From Verrucomicrobiota bacterium (GTDB lineage Bacteria; Verrucomicrobiota; Verrucomicrobiia; Opitutales; Opitutaceae): a stretch of 36,626 nucleotides of DNA. This document shows positions 17,196 to 25,275 of the stretch, piece after piece. Location: contig JAFAAS010000063.1 of assembly GCA_023426435.1 (NCBI GenBank), positions 1-36,626 of the forward strand. The letters are read 5' to 3'. Every line of letters starts with the position of its first letter. Positions within the stretch are counted from its first letter, which is position 1. Both the position numbers and the translations under genes were made by a program. The notes beneath the pieces are model-generated. The model ran no database searches. It was not told the DNA's origin and worked only from the letters and a program-made list of their open reading frames with translations.

Positions 17196-19358
17196 ATGAA
17201 TCCAGCATCTTTGAAGACGACGGACGGTGACCGATCCGGTCGGCAGGAGATTTCTTCGCTCGGAGAGGCGAAAACGGGGGAGTCGAAGGCCGATGACAGG
17301 CTCGACCGGATGTTTATCGTGGCGGTGTTTGTGGCGGCGCTCGTGACGAACTTCTATCTCGTTACCTACAACTGGAGTGCGGGATTTTTGATCGGGCACG
17401 AGTTTCGTCAGGCGCAGACGGCGATGATCGCCGAGTATATCGACCAACAGAATAATTTCTCGCTGCGCTATCAGACGCCGATTTTTGGGAAGCCGTGGCA
17501 GGCGCCGTTGGAGTTTCCGCTTTATCAATGGGCGGTGGTGGCGGTGAGCCGGGCGACGGGCTGGCCGCATCCTGAAAGTGCGCGGGCGGTCGGCGTGGCG
17601 TCATTGTATCTGGCGTTGCCGGCGTTGTATTTGTTGCTGGGGCGGGCGGGGCTGAAGCCGGTGCGGCGGTTGCTGCCGCTGGCGCTGGTGCTGGCGACGC
17701 CGGTGTATATTTTTTATTCGCGGTCGTTCCTGATGGACGTGACCACGATGATGTTCTCGGCGTGGTTTCTGGCGTGCTTTGTGGAGGCGATGAAGACGCG
17801 GCGATTGGGGTGGCTGGTCGCGGCATCGCTGACGGGAACGGCGGCGGGGTTGATCAAGAGCCTGGTGTTTTTCGTGTGGTTGTTTCCGGCGTTTCTGTTT
17901 GGCGCGTGGTGCCTGTGGCAGGATTTTCGGGAGAAGCGGGGCGGGCGCGCGATGGTGGAAACGATGGTATGGGGCGTGGGAGCGGTGGTGGCGCCGGCGG
18001 TTGCGGTGACGTGGTGGGTGAGGTTCACGGACGCGATCAAGGAGGAGAATCCCTCGACGGTCTTCATGACCTCGAAGAATCTGACGGAAGGAAATTTCGG
18101 CATGTATGAGCTGGGCGCGCGGGTGTCGCGCGAGACCTGGCATTGGTTGTTGGAGTGCTGGTCGCAGGCGATCGCGCAACCCTGGGTGATTGGCGTGCTG
18201 GTGCTGGGAGGGGCGGCGATGTTGCGAGGGGAACGCTGGCGGGTGTTGGGGGCGGCGGGATTGTTTCTGGCGGCGCAGATGATGTTTCCGTATGCGTATG
18301 CGTATCAGGATTATTATTTCATCGCGGCGGCGGTGTTTGTGGTATGCGCGTTTGGATTTGTGGTGAACGGCTGCTTCGGGTTGCGGGCGCCGCGGGTGCT
18401 GAGGTGGGTGCTGGTGTTGCTGCCCTTCGCGCCGATGTATCACGCGTATGCGCAGTATTATTTCGAGATGCAGCGCCTGAGGAGCTACGGCGGCACGGGG
18501 CTGACGCACGCGTTGCGGGATTATATGCCGAAAGGAAGCGTGGTGATTGTGGCGGGCACCGACTGGTCGGCGATCATTCCGTATTATTCGAAACTGCGAG
18601 CGCTGATGATCCGGCACGGATTGGAGTCGAATTTCGATTACCTGCAGCAGGCGTTCGAGCGGTTGGAAGATGAACACGTGTCGGCGCTGGTGCTGGTAGG
18701 AGAACAGCGTCAAAACGATGCGCTGCGTGAACTCGCGACGACGCGCTTCGATTTGGAGGGGGCCCCGACCTTTTCGCACACCTCGGCGGATGTTTATGTG
18801 AGCAATTTATACCGCGATATCGTGGTGGCGCGGGCGAAGCACGAGATAAGGCCGGAGGGAATCAGCACGGTGGCGGATCCGGACCGGCCGCCGACGCACA
18901 TGGAGCGTCCGAGACGGGTCACGCGTGGAATGGCGGAGACGATGTTCGAGATGGTGCATCCGGCGCCGGTGCAGCTGCGGTTGCAGTTCGGCTTCGATCT
19001 TTGGTGGGTGCACGATTTGGTCACGGTTGCGGCGCATCCCGACGCGGATCTTTGGATACCCGCTCCGGCGAATGCGAAAGAGGTGGAGTGGCATTTTGGA
19101 ATCCGGCCGGATGCGTATGAGCGGCAAGACAGGACGAATGGCGTGGAGTTTATCATCGACATCGAAGCTGCGGACGGAACGGAGCGGCGGGCGTATCATC
19201 GGGTGTTGGACCCGGCGACGCGTGCGGAGGATGGAGGATTGCAGCGGGAAGTGATTCCGATCCAGGCGCAGGCAGGCGAGCGGCTGGTGTTCCGAACAAG
19301 GCCCAATGGGAGTTATTCCTTTGACTGGGCGTATTGGGCGAAGATCAACGTGCGCTGA
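17196..19358 (+). CDS. GT-C membrane glycosyltransferase (HEFRQAQTA subfamily) with one C-terminal NPCBM-like module
   Basis: I choose the ATG at 17196 (720 residues) over a TTG seven codons upstream; an AAGGA stretch lies 13 nt before it. After a polar N-terminus of about 37 residues comes helix 1 (about 39-58), then GHEFRQAQTA (67-76) in the first periplasmic loop, where a His-Glu pair replaces the Asp-Glu of classical GT-C enzymes. About ten further hydrophobic segments run to about residue 425. Next is a soluble region, and the last 110 or so residues form a single beta module with AAHPDADLW, WHFGI, NGVEF and FDWAYW, matching the modules of the minus-strand GT-C proteins. A very similar gene follows 41 nt later. 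Predicted role: sugar transfer from a lipid-phosphate donor outside the inner membrane. Substrate unknown. Confidence 0.88.
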   Translation: MNPASLKTTDGDRSGRQEISSLGEAKTGESKADDRLDRMFIVAVFVAALVTNFYLVTYNWSAGFLIGHEFRQAQTAMIAEYIDQQNNFSLRYQTPIFGKPWQAPLEFPLYQWAVVAVSRATGWPHPESARAVGVASLYLALPALYLLLGRAGLKPVRRLLPLALVLATPVYIFYSRSFLMDVTTMMFSAWFLACFVEAMKTRRLGWLVAASLTGTAAGLIKSLVFFVWLFPAFLFGAWCLWQDFREKRGGRAMVETMVWGVGAVVAPAVAVTWWVRFTDAIKEENPSTVFMTSKNLTEGNFGMYELGARVSRETWHWLLECWSQAIAQPWVIGVLVLGGAAMLRGERWRVLGAAGLFLAAQMMFPYAYAYQDYYFIAAAVFVVCAFGFVVNGCFGLRAPRVLRWVLVLLPFAPMYHAYAQYYFEMQRLRSYGGTGLTHALRDYMPKGSVVIVAGTDWSAIIPYYSKLRALMIRHGLESNFDYLQQAFERLEDEHVSALVLVGEQRQNDALRELATTRFDLEGAPTFSHTSADVYVSNLYRDIVVARAKHEIRPEGISTVADPDRPPTHMERPRRVTRGMAETMFEMVHPAPVQLRLQFGFDLWWVHDLVTVAAHPDADLWIPAPANAKEVEWHFGIRPDAYERQDRTNGVEFIIDIEAADGTERRAYHRVLDPATRAEDGGLQREVIPIQAQAGERLVFRTRPNGSYSFDWAYWAKINVR

Positions 19359-19399
19359 CGCGAGCGCGTTCTGTTCGCGAAAAATCCCGACGCCATCTA

Positions 19400-21466
19400 A
19401 TGACTACCTCGTTTGCGGTCCGCAAGGAATGGGCGGCCTTTCTCCTGATCCTCGCGGGCATGGCGGGACACTTGTGGTGGGCGACGCGAGGATGGGATAT
19501 TCCGGGGATGTCCGGGCACGAGTTCCGGCAGGCGCAAACGGCGCTCACGGTGCAGGCGATGCAGGAGGACGGGTTTCGGCTCGATTACTCGACGCCGGTT
19601 TTCGGGCAGCCGTGGTCGGTGCCGTTCGAGTTTCCGGCGTATCAGTTTGCGACGGCGGAAATGTCGCGGATAGCGGGCATGGACATCGTGACGGCGGGGC
19701 GATGTGTGAGCTTGATCGCGTTCTATCTCGCGGTGGCGGGGGTGGTGCGGCTGTTGCGTCGATTCGGATTTTCGCCGGTGGCGGCGGCGTTGGGAGCGCT
19801 GCCGGTGTTGTGCGCGCCGGTGTATTTTTTGTATTCGCGAGCGGTCATGATCGAGTCGACGGCGCTGGCGGCGTCGGTGTGGTTTTTGTATTGGCTGGTG
19901 TGTTACAGGCAGGAGCGTCGCTGGTGGCAGTTTTTGGCGGCGCTGGTTTTCGGCGTGGGGGCGGTGCTCGTGAAGTCGACCACGTGGGCGGTGTTTTGCG
20001 TGCCGTGGGCGGTGTGGGGATTGAGTGACGTGTGGCGGGCGCGCGCGAAAGGTTGGAAAGCGTGGCGTGCGATTGCGGAAGACGTGTTCCTGTTGGGGGT
20101 GCCGCTGCTGGCGGTGGGGTTCGGGTGGGTGTGGATTACGGATCGGATCAAGGAGATGAATCCGCTGGCGGCGTTCACGATGTCGAGCGAGTTGAAGTAT
20201 TTCAATTTCGGCACGTGGGCGCAGCGTTGGGATCCGGGCGTCTGGGCGGCGTTATGGCGGCATTGGAATGCGGCCGTGATGCCCTGGTGGGGGCTGGCGC
20301 TGGCGGCGGCGGGGGTGTGGGCGATCGCGGGGCGGAATCGCCGCCTGGCGGCGCTCGGGCTGGTGGCGTTTCTCGCCGCGCAGGCGATCTTCATCAATCT
20401 CTACGCGATCCACGAATATTACTTTTATGCGGCGGGTCTGTTTGCGTGCGGCGCGCTGGGGATTTGCGCGGCGGCGTTGTGGGATGGAGCGAGGTGGGGG
20501 CGGGCGGGAAGATGGGTGGGCGTGGGGGTGCTGGCGATCGTGTGTGCGGGACAATTCCTCGCGTATCAGCGTCAGTTTTATCGAATTCAAGTCGCGGACA
20601 ACAGTGGCGACTCGGGCTTGATCCAAGCGATTCGGCGGCTGACGAAACCCGACGACCTGATCGTGGTGCATTCGGGGCACTGGAGCTCGGAGCTGCCGTT
20701 TAGAACGCACCGCCGGATGATGATGATACCGGACAGCCAGATGTTTTTCCGTCCGGACGCCGTGCGCAAAAGCGTCGAGATGCAGCGGGATCTGCGCGTG
20801 CCGTTGGTGATCTTCTTTGGTGAGTCGCGCGAGCATGCGGACTGGGTCCTCGAGCGCAGCGAGGATTTCGGGTTGGAGCTGGTGCCGCTGTTTACGTGGT
20901 TCGATGCGGCGGCTTATGGTGCAAGGGATTCGTTTCTGCAGATGCGCGACCTGCTGGAGAAGGAGAACTTTCATGGCGTATCCTTGTCGCCGGCGGATAA
21001 TGTGCCGCTGTTGAAGGAGCCCGTGCCGATCGCGAGCCTGCCCGAAGCCGAAGAGATCGGGAAAGCGATGAGCCCACGCGCGGAGACGGGATCGTTCCCG
21101 TATGGCGTGAGCTTCTACGATGTGGACGGAACGAGGATGCTGCTCGCGCACAGTCCGACCGAGCTGATTTTTCCCATCCCGGCGGGAGCGACGCGGGTGG
21201 AGGTGGGATATCGGATGGACCCGCAGGTCTTTGAAAAGCCCACGTTCGACGGGGTGTATGTCGTCATGGAAGTGCGAAAGCCTGGCAAGCGGGCGGCGAT
21301 TTTGCATCGAGAGTGGGTGACGCCCCGCGGCGATCGGTCGCCGCGCCGCGTCACGGTCCCGCTGGGGTCGCACACGGATGGAAAGCTGGCGTTTCTGGTG
21401 CTGCCGGGGCCGGCATCGAACAACACCTTCGATTGGGCGCTCCTGGAATACTTGCGTATCCGGTAA
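19400..21466 (+). CDS. GT-C membrane glycosyltransferase (HEFRQAQTA subfamily), second of the plus-strand pair
   Basis: The ATG at 19400 gives 688 residues; a TTG at 19334 would overlap the upstream gene and add a charged, non-hydrophobic extension. Helix 1 is at about 10-29, followed by GHEFRQAQTALT (39-50), then YSTPVFGQPW and PFEFPAYQF, all shared with the upstream gene, and about ten membrane segments. The C-terminus is one NPCBM-like module: LLAHSPTELIF, EVGYRM, FDGVYVV, VLPGPASNN and TFDWALL. The pair is almost certainly cotranscribed and arose by tandem duplication. A 134-nt gap follows before an unrelated oxidoreductase gene; I see no strong terminator there. Family knowledge supports a polyprenyl-phosphate-sugar-dependent transferase; sugar and acceptor are not predictable. 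Confidence 0.88.
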   Translation: MTTSFAVRKEWAAFLLILAGMAGHLWWATRGWDIPGMSGHEFRQAQTALTVQAMQEDGFRLDYSTPVFGQPWSVPFEFPAYQFATAEMSRIAGMDIVTAGRCVSLIAFYLAVAGVVRLLRRFGFSPVAAALGALPVLCAPVYFLYSRAVMIESTALAASVWFLYWLVCYRQERRWWQFLAALVFGVGAVLVKSTTWAVFCVPWAVWGLSDVWRARAKGWKAWRAIAEDVFLLGVPLLAVGFGWVWITDRIKEMNPLAAFTMSSELKYFNFGTWAQRWDPGVWAALWRHWNAAVMPWWGLALAAAGVWAIAGRNRRLAALGLVAFLAAQAIFINLYAIHEYYFYAAGLFACGALGICAAALWDGARWGRAGRWVGVGVLAIVCAGQFLAYQRQFYRIQVADNSGDSGLIQAIRRLTKPDDLIVVHSGHWSSELPFRTHRRMMMIPDSQMFFRPDAVRKSVEMQRDLRVPLVIFFGESREHADWVLERSEDFGLELVPLFTWFDAAAYGARDSFLQMRDLLEKENFHGVSLSPADNVPLLKEPVPIASLPEAEEIGKAMSPRAETGSFPYGVSFYDVDGTRMLLAHSPTELIFPIPAGATRVEVGYRMDPQVFEKPTFDGVYVVMEVRKPGKRAAILHREWVTPRGDRSPRRVTVPLGSHTDGKLAFLVLPGPASNNTFDWALLEYLRIR

Positions 21467-21600
21467 GTGGATAACGCGGCGCCGGGCGGGATCAGGGGCG
21501 CGAACGGCAAAGGTTCTCGACGCGTTGGCTGGCAAAAACAAAACCGCGGGATTGGCAGGCTGGAACTTTTGCTCCAACCCTTCGTCATCTCGGCTACCCC

Positions 21601-23406
21601 ATGGCATTTGTTACTCCTGAAACGGCGCAGAAAAATTACGATGCGGTGATTGTCGGTTCTGGCGCCGGTGGCGGACAGACGGCGTATACGTTGTGCATGG
21701 AAGGCGCGAAGGTGCTGATCCTCGAGGCCGGGCGGAACTACGACGTCGTGAAGGAGACGCCGATGTTTCAGACGAATGGCGAGGCGCCGCTCGGGGGCAC
21801 GGGCACGCCGGACAAGCCGTTCGGATTTCACGATGCGACGATCGACGGCGGTTGGACGGTGCCGGGCGAACCGTATGTGAACGCGTCGGACGATCCGCGG
21901 CAGCGATTCATGTGGTGGCGTTCGCGGATGCTCGGCGGCCGGACCAATCATTGGGCGCGGATCTCGCTGCGCAACGGCGCGTATGACTTCAAGCCCTACA
22001 GTCGCGACGGACTCGGTTTCGACTGGCCGATCTCGTATGAGGATCTGGCGCCGTATTACGACAAAGTGGAGATGTTGATCGGCGTTTATGGCGGCGACGA
22101 AGAGTTGGAGAACACGCCGGCGTCGCCGAAAGGAATCCTGCAACCGCCGCCCAAGCCGCGGTTGGGCGAGTTGATGATCAAGAAGCACGGCGCGAAGCTG
22201 GGGGTGCCGGTGATCGCGGCGCATCGCGCGGTGCTCACGAAGCCGATGGATCATGTGAACATCCCGCCGAAGCTGCACCCCAACAATCCGAAGGCGCAGC
22301 GTATCCTGTCGGCGGATATGCAGAAGCGCGCGGCGTGTTTCTGGGCGACGCCGTGCGGGCGAGGCTGCTCGATCCGCGCCAACTATCAGTCGACGACCGT
22401 GCATTTGCCGCCGGCGCTCGAGACGGGAAATCTCGATATTTTGACGGATGCGATGGCCCGGGAGATCACGCACGATGAGACCGGCAAGGCGACCGGCGTG
22501 ACGTTCGTCGACAAGCGGACCGGGCGGGATGCGCACGTGCGAGGACGGATCATCGTGGTGGCGGCGAGCGCATGCGAGTCGGTGCGGTTGTTGCTCAATT
22601 CGAAGTCGACGCGTTTCGCGAACGGGCTCGGCAATTCGAGCGGGTTGGTGGGGAAATACATCATGGACACGGTGGGCACGGGCGTCGGCGGGCAGATTCC
22701 GGCGCTCGAGAATCTGCCATCGTTGAACGACGACGGCGCGGGCGGGATGCATCTGTATGCGCCGTGGTGGCTCTACCGGGAGCAGCTGGCGGGGAAGCTG
22801 GATTTTGCGCGCGGCTATCACATCGAGCTCGGCAGTCCGGGGAAGCAGATGCCGAGCGTGAACACTTTTGCGGGGCTGGAGTTTGTGACGAAGGGGAGCT
22901 ACGGGCGGAAGTTCAAGGAGGATGCGCGGCGTTATTACGGCTCGTTCATTTCGATGTCGGGCCGCGGCGAGATGATTCCCAACGAGAAATCGTTCTGCGA
23001 ACTGGATCCCGAGTTGAAGGACAAGTGGGGAATCCCGGTGTTGCGATTCCACTGGGAGTGGTCGGAGCACGAGATCAACCAGGTGGCGCACATGCGGAAG
23101 ACATTTCGCGACATCGTGGAATCGATGGGCGGCAATGTGCGTCATTCGCCGGCCACGAACCCGCGGGACTTCATCGCGAAAGGCGGCGAGATCATCCACG
23201 AAGTCGGCGGCGCGATCATGGGTGTGGACCCGCGGAAATCGGTGACGAATCAATGGGGGCAGCTGTGGGACGTGAAGAATGTGTTCCTCACGGACGGCGC
23301 GCCGTTTCCGTCGAATGCCGACAAGAACCCGACGGAAACGATCATGGCGTTGGCGTGGCGCGCGGCGGATTACATGATCGACGAAATGAAGAAAGGCAGT
23401 CTGTAG
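21601..23406 (+). CDS. GMC-family FAD oxidoreductase, sugar dehydrogenase catalytic subunit
   Basis: This 601-residue protein has the FAD-binding motif VIVGSGAGGG (16-25) and a Glu (LEAGR, 40-44) for the ribose. The GMC C-terminus has HEVGG with His533 and NPTETI with Asn576, the positions of the usual catalytic pair. Cys246, Cys252 and Cys256 (CFWATPCGRGC) have the C-x5-C-x3-C spacing that, from memory, binds the 3Fe-4S cluster of bacterial FAD-glucose dehydrogenase. Together with the following subunit 3 gene, this points to a membrane-associated periplasmic dehydrogenase of an aldose, glycoside or gluconate. It has no signal peptide, so it is probably exported folded, bound to the Tat-tagged small subunit. 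The usual cytochrome c partner is not in the window. Glucoside 3-dehydrogenase is an alternative. No Shine-Dalgarno is visible. Confidence 0.9.
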   Translation: MAFVTPETAQKNYDAVIVGSGAGGGQTAYTLCMEGAKVLILEAGRNYDVVKETPMFQTNGEAPLGGTGTPDKPFGFHDATIDGGWTVPGEPYVNASDDPRQRFMWWRSRMLGGRTNHWARISLRNGAYDFKPYSRDGLGFDWPISYEDLAPYYDKVEMLIGVYGGDEELENTPASPKGILQPPPKPRLGELMIKKHGAKLGVPVIAAHRAVLTKPMDHVNIPPKLHPNNPKAQRILSADMQKRAACFWATPCGRGCSIRANYQSTTVHLPPALETGNLDILTDAMAREITHDETGKATGVTFVDKRTGRDAHVRGRIIVVAASACESVRLLLNSKSTRFANGLGNSSGLVGKYIMDTVGTGVGGQIPALENLPSLNDDGAGGMHLYAPWWLYREQLAGKLDFARGYHIELGSPGKQMPSVNTFAGLEFVTKGSYGRKFKEDARRYYGSFISMSGRGEMIPNEKSFCELDPELKDKWGIPVLRFHWEWSEHEINQVAHMRKTFRDIVESMGGNVRHSPATNPRDFIAKGGEIIHEVGGAIMGVDPRKSVTNQWGQLWDVKNVFLTDGAPFPSNADKNPTETIMALAWRAADYMIDEMKKGSL

Positions 23407-23445
23407 CGCGGCGATGCGTCGACGAAGCGCGCGGAAATCACTGAC

Positions 23446-23468
23446 GAAACGCTCACGCGTTTGGCTAC
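23446..23468. repeat. Palindromic 23-nt repeat, intergenic copy
   Basis: The core AAACGC-TCAC-GCGTTT is a perfect 6-bp hairpin with a 4-nt loop, followed by GGCTAC. It lies in the 72-nt gap between the two dehydrogenase genes and ends 10 nt before the ATG of the second. It matches the copy at 14831-14853 at 21 of 23 positions. Confidence 0.6.
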
Positions 23469-23478
23469 CCACACTACG

Positions 23479-24132
23479 ATGAATAGACCTGAACTTCCCC
23501 GGATCGATCGACGCACGGCCATCAAGTGGATGCTGACGGCTTCGGCGAGCCTTGCGATGGCGCCGCATCTCTCGTTTGGCCAGCAGGTGGCGAAGGCGTT
23601 TGAAGGCGCCGGCTATGGGACGGACCCGTTTCTTAACAAGAGTTACAAGCCGGGCGAGTTCTGGCCGCTCACGCTCACGCCGGCGCAACGGCAGACGGTG
23701 GCGGCGTTGTGCGACGTGATCATCCCCGCGGATGCGAAGTCGCCGAGCGCGTCGACGGTGGGAGTGCACGACTTCATCGATGAGTGGATCAGCGCGCCCT
23801 ATCCGGCGCAGGTGGCGGACCGAACGCTGATCCTGGAAGGATTGCAGTGGATCGAGGCGGAGTCGCAGCGGCGCTTCGGTCTTGCTTTTGTGAATACGAT
23901 CGCGCGGCAGAAGACGATGCTGTGCGACGACATCCGTTACGAGCCCGAGGCGAAAGAGGAGTTCAAGGCGGCGGCGAAGTTTTTCGCGCGTTTCCGCGAT
24001 TTGACGGCGGCCGGTTTTTACACGACGCCGCAGGGAATGAAGGACGTCGGCTATGTCGGTAACGTGCCGTTGGCGACGTTCGATGGGCCGCCGCCGGAGT
24101 TGATCAAGCAGCTCGGGTTGGAAGGCGTTTGA
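23479..24132 (+). CDS. Gluconate 2-dehydrogenase subunit 3 family protein with Tat signal
   Basis: The ATG at 23479 (217 residues) places a twin-arginine signal right at the N-terminus: DRRTAIKW (10-17), then a hydrophobic stretch to about 34. A TTG 18 nt upstream lies inside the palindromic repeat and is less likely. The mature part has the family pattern TPAQRQTVAALCDVIIPAD, HDFIDEWI, and a C-terminal GFYTTPQGMKDVGYVGN. In sugar dehydrogenase complexes this small subunit accompanies the GMC flavoprotein through the Tat system and is needed for its maturation. Gene order and a short gap support cotranscription with the preceding gene. It probably has no catalytic residues of its own. Confidence 0.88.
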   Translation: MNRPELPRIDRRTAIKWMLTASASLAMAPHLSFGQQVAKAFEGAGYGTDPFLNKSYKPGEFWPLTLTPAQRQTVAALCDVIIPADAKSPSASTVGVHDFIDEWISAPYPAQVADRTLILEGLQWIEAESQRRFGLAFVNTIARQKTMLCDDIRYEPEAKEEFKAAAKFFARFRDLTAAGFYTTPQGMKDVGYVGNVPLATFDGPPPELIKQLGLEGV

Positions 24133-24342
24133 GCGGCGGAGCGGGGCCGGAGGCGGGAGCCGGTGTCGGCGCGGATCGTTGGTTGCGTATTGCCGGTTTG
24201 CTTCGCGGAGGATTGCAGATCGCGGGTGACGGCGGCTGCGGCTTGGGTGGAGTTTTCTCCGGACGGTTTTTTTAGTCGGGGGCGATTCAACCCGTTAGTG
24301 TAGCGCGGTCGCCGGCGGCACGCGTGAAGCTGGGAGACGGCC

Positions 24343-24453
24343 ATGAAGGCTGCCTCTTCACCGAAGCTGGGCACGGCGTTGATCGCGGGCGCACTGAGCG
24401 GGGTTGGGTTGGCGTTCGCGAAGAAGCTCGCGCGGCGCGGGCATCTGCGCGGG
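24343..24453 (+). pseudogene. Remnant of a short-chain dehydrogenase/reductase N-terminus
   Basis: Reading from the ATG at 24343, residues 9-34 resemble the first strand, glycine-rich turn and first helix of an SDR: GTALIAGALSGVG then LAFAKKLARRGH, against the usual TALITGASSGIG pattern. The key Thr of TGxxxGxG is Ala. Similarity stops after RGH; no second strand, NNAG or YxxxK motif follows in any frame I examined. The ORF continues as unrelated sequence into the small basic ORF. I read it as a truncated gene fragment. The preceding 24133-24342 holds nothing I recognise. Confidence 0.45.
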
Positions 24454-24525
24454 ACGTATCGATGCTTTGTCACGGGTTCACGGATACAGACATTTTCCCG
24501 AAGGCGGCTCTTTAATTTTCAAACG

Positions 24526-24675
24526 ATGAAGACCAAAACTGCTCCGAAAAACCGAACGAAATCCGCTGCGGCCAAGAAATCGACGTCGAAGACCTCCGTC
24601 AAAGCGCGGAGTCGCGGAGACGCGCCGGTAGCCAGAAAAGCCAGCGAGCGTTCCCCCAAAACGGAGAATCTATAG
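24526..24675 (+). CDS. Possible 49-residue Lys/Ser/Ala-rich basic protein
   Basis: The ATG at 24526 opens a 49-codon frame ending in TAG. The product (MKTKTAPKNRTKSAAAKK at its start) is rich in Lys, Arg, Ser and Ala with almost no hydrophobic residues, like the tails of histone H1-like bacterial proteins or other disordered nucleic-acid-binding peptides. A possible promoter precedes it: TTGTCA at 24467-24472 and ACATTT at 24490-24495, 17 nt apart. It continues the frame of the SDR-like remnant, so it could be the end of a decayed ORF. I do not recognise a family. Confidence 0.4.
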   Translation: MKTKTAPKNRTKSAAAKKSTSKTSVKARSRGDAPVARKASERSPKTENL

Positions 24676-24801
24676 CGGCGAAGAGTCGTGGCGGGAGAAG
24701 GCGCGCGCACGGAGAGGTGCGTGTGGGGTGACTGCGCGTCGACGGATGCGAATGACAGGAAAAGGCATGGCTTTGCGCGGACCGCGACGCACATTCGGCG
24801 C

Positions 24802-25275
24802 GTGAGCTTCCAGCGGCATCTGCTCATCGACGGTGCGAACATCCTGCATGCGTGGCAGGAGTTGCGGACGTTGTTGAGGACGGATCGGGATGCTGCGCGG
24901 TCGAAGTTGTTGCAGCGCGCGGCAGCGATTCATGATTACGAGCAGGTTCGCGTGACCATCGTGCATGATGGACGCGGCGACGAAATCGTCGTCGAGCGAC
25001 CGTCAGGGCAGTTGACGCTGTCGGTGGTTTTTACGCCATCGTCGATGACGGCCGACGACGTAATCGAACAGATGGTGAGCGCCGCGTCGGATCCTGGGGC
25101 GTGCGTGGTCGCGACGGAAGATCGGGCGATGCGTGAAACGGTGACGGCGGCGGGAGGAGCAACGATGCACGCGGAGGATTTGCGGGCGTGGGTGGAGCGA
25201 GCGGAAGGGCGGCAGGGCGGGGCGGTGAAGGCGTTGCGTGAAGCGAATGAACGCAAGTGGCGGCGCCATGAGTGA
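24802..25275 (+). CDS. NYN-domain ribonuclease, YacP/Rae1-like
   Basis: I choose the GTG at 24802 (157 residues), because the family begins immediately with the first strand, here HLLIDGANIL (6-15). An earlier GTG at 24688 would add a 38-residue non-conserved extension. Acidic residues expected of the PIN-like NYN fold are Asp10, Asp57 (VHDG), Asp85-Asp86 (TADD) and Glu106-Asp107 (ATEDR). The C-terminus is charged and helical. YacP in Bacillus (Rae1) is a ribosome-associated endoribonuclease that cuts mRNA in the A site; a like role is inferred. The stop overlaps the start of the next gene by 8 nt, so the two are translated together. The adjacency to a transcription/translation operon suits an RNA-related role. 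Confidence 0.8.
   Translation: MSFQRHLLIDGANILHAWQELRTLLRTDRDAARSKLLQRAAAIHDYEQVRVTIVHDGRGDEIVVERPSGQLTLSVVFTPSSMTADDVIEQMVSAASDPGACVVATEDRAMRETVTAAGGATMHAEDLRAWVERAEGRQGGAVKALREANERKWRRHE

Noticed and set aside
21540..21580. Sigma54-type promoter before the GMC gene (TTGGCAGG ... TTTTGCT)
   Set aside because: The spacing between the GG and GC elements is too long for the sigma54 consensus.
21115..23769. 884-codon minus-strand frame opposite the GMC oxidoreductase
   Set aside because: The product is Arg/His-rich with no domain pattern, while the plus strand has a complete GMC protein.
24246..24280. Terminator after the subunit 3 gene (GGAG-TTTT-CTCC followed by a run of Ts)
   Set aside because: The stem is only 4 bp and the T-run starts 6 nt after it; not a convincing intrinsic terminator.
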